Assembly (NCBI GenBank): GCA_005406025.1
Contig: BGZK01000733.1
Coordinates: 124,001 to 188,000 of the forward strand
DNA length: 64,000 nucleotides
Direction of reading: 5' to 3'
From: Eumeta japonica
Taxonomy: Eukaryota > Arthropoda > Insecta > Lepidoptera > Psychidae
The notes under the pieces: model-generated
The model's database searches: none
Told to the model about the DNA's origin: nothing
Seen by the model: the letters and a program-made list of their open reading frames with translations, nothing else
Made by a program: the position numbers and the translations under genes
Part shown: positions 57,761 through 64,000 of the stretch, one piece after another
Position numbering within the stretch: the stretch's first letter is position 1
Layout: each line of letters opens with the position of its first letter

Positions 57761-60618
57761 TGTTTACTCTCCCGCCGTGATTGCGCCACATATTCGGTCG
57801 TGGCAAGTAGAGAAAGTCGATAGCGGCTCTTTTAGGTCGCTCTGAAAAGAGCGCGAGCCGGCGCCGCTCGTGCTCAGCCTTTGACTTGATGGCGTGCGGC
57901 TGCCGTCAGAAGTCAATATTACGGACTCCACTACAGCTCGTAGTGTTGACGCACAAACTGGGTGGTTCAGGTGTAGTGATGAGTATTACTGTAAAATTTT
58001 GTTTTAGGAATTGTTCATTAATTAAAACACGAAATCTAAAAGTCTTGTAAAAAATAACGAAAGCATGAAATTTAAACCAAGGAGCTATTTGTCCCACGGA
58101 CCGCGAGGTGTCTAGGCGGCGTGAGCCCGTGGGCGGTGTCTATGTCGTCTATATAAATAATCTGCTGCAGCTTTTGCTGCAAATATTTCGTAGACATCAT
58201 CTTTATTCCACGGAAGAAGTTAAATATTAGCGAGCAACTTATTTTAAATTTCAATTTCTATTCTCTTATAATTCCCATTTTCTAAAAATTGTATTCGTCT
58301 CGTTATCGACTCATATTTTTTGAGTAGGAAGCGCATTAAATTATTCCTTTTCTTCTTTAAAAGGAAGTAGCAAGATGCACAAAGCGTCGTGAATAGATAT
58401 TAGCCGTCTTTGTCTGACTAAAACACAGCGTCACGCGGCTTCGAGGCGACACACCAAAGGAAAATAAAACGGGCACTTTGAACTGGCCGTATTAAACTTT
58501 TAAAAGTCGTATGACGCCGCGGTCCATATAAATCTTCCGTAAAACAAGAAATTCTACTAGCGTCATGCGAAATTTAATGTTAAAGTAACTATGCAATTTG
58601 CGAACCACTTTTAAAAAATTGAAACATTTGCGAATGACGTATGTCAGTTTCATTAGTTGGAGATTTATAGTCAGCCCCGTGCTGCGAGCTTTTTGAGTAA
58701 ATTGCGTACCGCCAGAGCCCAGCTTAACATAAGGCTTCCGGGTGTGCCGCGCATCGACGATTAGGACATCAGTATTTTAGCTCAAATGGGGATGCCAGTT
58801 CGGTTTAAAGAAAAAAGGTTTTATATTATATATCCTATGCGGCACTTTTTCAAATTGCGACTTCTTACAATCCAAAAGATATTTGTTCATAATTTTTATT
58901 TGTTACAAATTTTTACCTGGGAAGGAAGGGCTTGGAAGGGTTTCGGCGTGTACAAATGTACTGGAAGATTTACTAGGTTCATATTTGCCTTTTTTAGGGT
59001 TGGTCACCGAAGTAAAAATGGCAAGCATAAAGTATGAACCGATATTGCACAACATCAGGCAGGCCTGTTTTAGTTCCGATCTTACATTTATAATCAAAAA
59101 TCTTGAAAATCGATAACATTTCTAAGTTTAAATCTTACTCAATACTTCTAAGTTAAGTATTTCTTAAAAAACATTATGTATTTTTATTTTATTGACTGAC
59201 ATCATTTAGTTATAAATAGAAATACCAAATTATTTCAATTTGAAATCATCTCAAAAAGTAACGGAATTCCCACACTACGTGCAGGTGCATATTTACAACG
59301 TTCCGAGAGCTACTTGGACATTGTTAGAATTTTTTCACTATTACGACCTACACGTGTTTCGAGGAACGTTTTAATATATAAATAGCACATATTATAATTA
59401 AGACATCCTTTTAGCAATAAGGGCAAGCGATCAGGAATAGAGTTATATTTTTTTAATTGAACGAGAACCTCCCGGTGGAGTGTCCATGATCCTCGACCGA
59501 CTCGAATGAAAAAGATGTGTTTCGACGTTTTCTATATTTCTATTAAAAATTGCACGCGGACGACCGCAGGCACGCAAAGGGCACTCGAACTCGATCGCCG
59601 CGAGCGCGCGCGCGCACAGTTAAGCAAACAGCGCGGCATTGCGCGGCGGCCACTGGCCCACTGCGCGGCGCGCGCGTTTGTTGTTTGCGGTGCATTTTCT
59701 CTACCCCCAGTTGTGACGTCCGACTCGCGTTTAATGCGACACTGCACTTTTAAAAATACAAATGTCAACCGATCTTGCCGGCGGAACGTGTTCTCGTCGG
59801 TGACAACAATATAAATTTTAAGTTATTGCGATATATGAACGAAAGTGTACCCGATCTCGGCTTCCGAATTCTTACAAGTTTTCACACGACTTCTTCGTTC
59901 GCCGCTCTAGTCGTGCGTGTCGATCGACGACCGCAGAAACGATCAGCAGTCGCATACGCGTAAATCGAAGGCGATTCAACTCCTCGACGACCTCCTCCCG
60001 CGACTCCGAGTTGGACCTTCACCTTTTTACACGTACATGTTCAGTTTTAAGCGAATCGTTATCTCGATCACGACTCGATACTCAATGGAATGAAACATGC
60101 TAGCACATAAGCGGTTTTAATACAACCACAAAAAAAATGTAAGCTAAAAGTGGTGCCGAAACAAACTATTACGAAAAACGGTAAAAACAAACTAATAACA
60201 ATAAAGCAGCTAAAGTTTGACAATCACAGGGCAGAAGATTCGAAGTCGTTTACAAAAATGCATCATAAAAAGCTCGTCACGAGATTAGAACGAAAGGATA
60301 CCGCCTTAGAACTTCTCGCCACGGGCTATTTATGATCCAGTTATGTAAATCGTAGTCCGTTTCGCAAACTCACCGCCGCCACTGTCTAGCAGTGTCGGTT
60401 ATTTCATTTTTGTTCAGTATATGCTTGTAATTGATCTCACTAAAAGATTCTCTGCTCATAATTCTGGTTGCTATAACCTTCAAAAACTTGCAGATCTGCT
60501 TTGAATCGGTTTGTTGTCTGCAAGGTGATCCTCGGACGATGGTGGCCTATATTACCATCGTCGCCTCTAACAGTATAGTATGTTAGATATTGACGAATTT
60601 TGAATTAACCAGAAAAAA
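57761..60618. other. non-coding stretch
   Basis: Mixed AT-rich DNA with CpG-rich blocks at 57840-57900 and 59570-59700. Frames at 58786-59116 and 59506-59814 lack motifs. A lysine-rich frame at 60150-60335 (LVTRLERKDTALELLATGYL at its end) is not recognised. Confidence 0.35.
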
Positions 60619-61123
60619 CGTTATCAACTTATGCAATTATAATTATTTATTTATTTATGCAGTATTTTTTTCTTTGATATTAATTAAAGTTTTTCATCAC
60701 TTTCTTCATTAATAAATGCACTTTGTTTATTCATATTTAAAACACTTTATACACAAATTTTACGCGTATAGCTATTCACCAGCAACTGCTATTCACTGTT
60801 GTACATAGGTACACTATGTATACATATATACCTACAGGTATACTTACGGAGCACATGCGGGAGTGTGGCATTATATAGATATGATAGATCCCTATACACC
60901 TATATGCTTTCTCACAAACATCTGCTTACGTATTCGTCCGATTTCGGAGCAGCTCGTCTCGATCCGTGCGAGCTTCCTACAGTCGTACCATATACATACA
61001 TGTTACGAGAACGCTCGGCCGAGCTATATGGTAGGCGGAGTGTTAGGTTTTATTTTCGTTACGGAATTTCTTGATTCGGTCGCCGCGCTCAAAGCCCGCG
61101 ATAAAAGCTATGCAATAGCTTAA
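60619..61123 (+). repeat. dispersed repeat family D, copy 2
   Basis: Matches 19085-19505 at both ends in the same orientation ('ttatcaacttatgcaattata' at 60621 and 'gctatgcaatagctta' at 61108), with a longer, different middle. The middle may hold an unrelated insertion. Confidence 0.75.
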
Positions 61124-61470
61124 AAAGAACAAATATCCACACTCGAGCTACGGATCACGACCCCCTCAACTTATTAAAAAGTAACAAGAGTGGAAAAGGT
61201 GGAGGGGTAGTGGACCGAAAAATAAGGGAGTGGGTTCTGTTGTGATAAAAACTTAAAGTGACAGATCGAATTACACTCGGGTGAAGCCGCGGCCAAAATG
61301 TTAGTATATAACAATACATGAACTATTGGATGGGATTTGCCTATAGTGCTTGGCATTTTAACAGAAAGGAAAGATGTAAATGGAAGCTAGGGCATGGCGC
61401 AGAATTGATGTCGAAATAGAAATTTTTGCAGGTGAATATAATTTGGAAAATACTGTTGATTTTCAAAAAT
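61124..61470. other. non-coding stretch
   Basis: Nothing recognised. Confidence 0.45.
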
Positions 61471-61532
61471 ATTGATTGAAATTATCATCAAAACCGGAAT
61501 CGTAACAGAAACCAAAATAAAAATCGAAAAAG
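61471..61532. repeat. degenerate hexanucleotide tract
   Basis: Units attgaa, attatc, atcaaa, accgga, atcgta, acagaa, accaaa, ataaaa, atcgaa in phase; an AT-shifted version of the same pattern. Confidence 0.5.
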
Positions 61533-61823
61533 TAGGTAGGAATTAAATATATATATATCTTCAGGCGACGCTGGTATGTTATAATGTAATATATGATATC
61601 ACAAATCAAAAGTGTTTCTTGTACTGTGTCAAGAAAATATTAGTTAGTATAAACCTTACAGTAAAAACGTGACGCGGTTACACAGTCGAGCGATAAATCA
61701 GTTATCGCCGACGGGCCCTCGTTACCTCCGCTCGCGGTCACAAAAAAAGATACTCAAATAAATAAAAACCCTTATTTAATTAATTTTGAAATGTTCGAAA
61801 AAGCCTCGTGGGCGCGCAGTCAC
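61533..61823. other. non-coding stretch
   Basis: Short (AT)n near 61548. AT-rich. Confidence 0.45.
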
Positions 61824-61856
61824 GGGCGCGGGCGCGGCGGGGCGGGGCGGGACGGG
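61824..61856 (+). repeat. G-rich run, G-quadruplex motif
   Basis: Six runs of three or more G separated by 1-4 bases (gggcgcgggcgcggcggggc, then ggggcgggacggg). Confidence 0.65.
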
Positions 61857-64000
61857 ACGCGTTCGCTTTCCTAGACATTTTTTGTGGCGCGTGGCTCTCG
61901 CCTCCCGAGGGCCGCACGAGCATAAATTAGCCCTCGGAGAAACGTTTAATAACAGGTTTGAGCGGCGAGGATTTCCCTCTCCGAAGGAATTCACAAGCGG
62001 CGCGGGCGGCGCGGGCGGCCGCACGTGTTTTTGTAATAGAAGGTTGTCAGTTTTTTCGTCTAATTGTTCCGTCTAAGCCATCGAGTTTACATAGTACTTA
62101 ACGTATAGAACATATCGATAGCTCTGTGCTAATTCTGTTGCTTGGAGTGTTAATTCGCGGAAATTCATAATTAGATGCTTGCCTGTAACATGCATTAACA
62201 CGCAGCATGCAACCCACCGCTAGCCCTCGAATCTGTTCTTCCACTACGAATCCCAATCCGACCAATTGAATACTATTCGAGAGGATTGACAGATATCGCA
62301 CAACTAAGCAATTGTTAGTATTTTGTTTATTTTAGACCGCTAAATAATTATAATGTTACTTTATGTAATTCTTTTTTGCGTATTATTATCAATACAATTA
62401 TCAATCAATGCAATTGCATTGCGATACCTTTACATCTCATGGTCTTTCACGAGTACTGTTAACGTGTTTTACTCCTACTTTCGTTGAGTCTAATTAAAAG
62501 TGGCTCCGAGGGGACAAGCGGCCGCCGCCCGCCCACCTCTGCACTGACTGTGGTCATCATATTTTGTAGGCGTATTTACCGTATTTTGACTTTTTGGTTC
62601 ACTCGCGTGAACGTAGAATAAATTCTTACACACATATTATGTATCTTTTACGGACCTGAATCTCGATCAAAGTATCGCTTCAGATTTTCCTTTCGTTCCT
62701 GGCCCGGATCCCCTAATTCGCGTTTAAGAACGTGAACACAGTGTGCCACTTTGACCGTACGTACTTACACGTTAATGTAAATTTAATGGAGCGATGAGGG
62801 ATGTAAGAACCGCACGAAACGAGCTCCGACATGCCGCACGCATGCGCACAACACGATCACGATCCGAAATAGAATGCAGTTGTAAAATTTTTTTGAAGCA
62901 TAATCGTAGAGAGAGGAATAAACTTGCTAAATCAGTCAGCATAAACACATCACACTGCGGGAATGCGCACGCGCCGGTGGGCGGCCGGCGCTGAGTTATT
63001 GCAGGCCGCCGACACGCGCCTATCGACGGCGCTGACGACGGAGCTTCCTCGTGGTACCGGTTTATTGCCGATTTCAGTGCCGCGGCCGCGCGTCGGTTCC
63101 GCGAGCGGCTCCGAACGCCCAAAACTCATTCTTGTAGCGCAGTGCTTAGGAACGAAAATTCGATTCATTAAATGGTCGTAACCGAGCTTTGTGCTAATTC
63201 TGCCTGTATTTTGCAAACGGTGTAGACGCAGCCGTCGTAGTACGTTTTAAAACGTATGAGTTGTGGCCGTGCGCGACCGGCACAGACGGCCCGGGCAGAC
63301 GCACGCCCGGCGCGGTGCTGGGGCACTTCAGACTACATGCGGGCGAACAAAGTGACGAGTTTGTAAGTGAAATCGAGTCGGACCGAATGTTTCGAACCTG
63401 CGATGGACACGTTGGAATGTCGACATTTTAACTTATGAAGGTATCCTTACCGATAGTTCTACTAACCTCGAATACTGTTGCCATATCAGGTTTTAAGTAT
63501 ATCACACTGCCGAGGCACGGCTCCGTAAGTCGATTTATTTCAGAAGGAACATTTTAAGCCTCAACCCCCGCGCCGATCCAGTGCGGGAGGTGCTTTCTCA
63601 AACACGATAAACGTGATGAAGTCCCAGTTCGCCGGCGAATAGTAAGTAGTCTTCTGGATTCGTAGACCGTGAAGACGTGCGGTCTCGATCCGGTTTCGGT
63701 CTCCGGTGCGAACGTCGATTTGAGGGAAACTTTCAAGTGGCTAGAGAAAAATGACATACCGCCCCGAACCGAGCTCGCGAGCGCCGGCGGACGGGGAATA
63801 TCGACGCGCAGCGCGCACGCCGCACCGTCTGCCGCGCGTGCAGTTTTTCGAGAGCGCCCGGATACGGAGCCCGTCAATGGACTCCCACGCGATACTTAAG
63901 CTTTATAAACACACCACGAAATGTTTGTGTTGATTGTCTAGTGTTAAACCTAGAACATCTAAACACCACTACGTTTCGGTGCGGGCCGGTGCGGGCCGGC
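61857..64000. other. non-coding stretch with CpG islands
   Basis: CpG-rich at 61860-62030, 62960-63120, 63240-63330 and 63660-63900, AT-rich between. Open frames on both strands are composition-driven. A strong donor (GTAAGTG) at 63361 ends a CpG-rich stretch that could be a 5' exon. Hexamer-like units occur at 63680-63710. The last bases hold a gtgcgggccg direct repeat. Confidence 0.35.

Noticed and set aside
23116..64000. Assigning the window to a named developmental locus (for example a wing-pattern gene)
   Set aside because: CpG blocks and a possible long intron would fit, but no exon gives a recognisable protein, so naming a locus would be a guess.

Overview
This window looks like nuclear DNA from an insect, most probably a butterfly or moth (Lepidoptera). 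The background is AT-rich with scattered CpG-rich islands. The dispersed repeats are of types I know from lepidopteran genomes: an RTE-clade LINE with an (ATT)n tail, short repeats ending in a GGGTTCCG...CGGAACCCT hairpin, repeats ending near 'tttttgaagtcggtt', and several mariner relics. There are no bacterial-style genes, operons, CRISPR arrays or rRNA. No complete protein-coding gene is visible. The window is best read as intergenic and/or long-intron DNA with a few possible exons.

Layout. 1-88 is a possible exon at the left edge (minus). 0.7-10.5 kb is repeat-rich: a near full-length but dead RTE LINE with an intact 12-bp target-site duplication (2904-5898), a 3' fragment of a related LINE (about 1.0-1.2 kb), a LINE tail followed by a dispersed repeat (8.1-8.6 kb), and a Ty3/gypsy integrase C-terminal relic (about 10.0-10.2 kb, minus). 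12.7-16 kb holds hairpin-ended repeats and a possible minus-strand signal-peptide exon (14475-14547). 19-25.5 kb holds more repeats, including three 120-bp tandem units. The best gene signal is a possible first coding exon on the plus strand at 23116-23165, downstream of a CpG-rich patch. 27.3-27.9 kb is a mariner relic.

29-48 kb mixes CpG-rich, regulatory-looking DNA, hexanucleotide tracts, two AT microsatellites, a long stem-loop (37141-37211), a possible exon (37564-37704), and two inverted pairs of repeats. 50.5-52.7 kb has two mariner relics in opposite orientation. 54-64 kb is mostly CpG-rich non-coding DNA plus a second copy of the 19-kb repeat.

The most unusual structure is a set of more than ten short tracts with a 6-bp period and a degenerate RRTYYC-type unit (or its complement), spread over the whole window in both orientations. 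They explain several otherwise odd open frames with alternating dipeptides. Also notable are short-loop, near-perfect palindromes, one of which breaks the LINE reverse transcriptase, and several different repeat bodies that share one 3' hairpin end. Gene calls here are exon candidates only. No family could be named for any of them from sequence alone.
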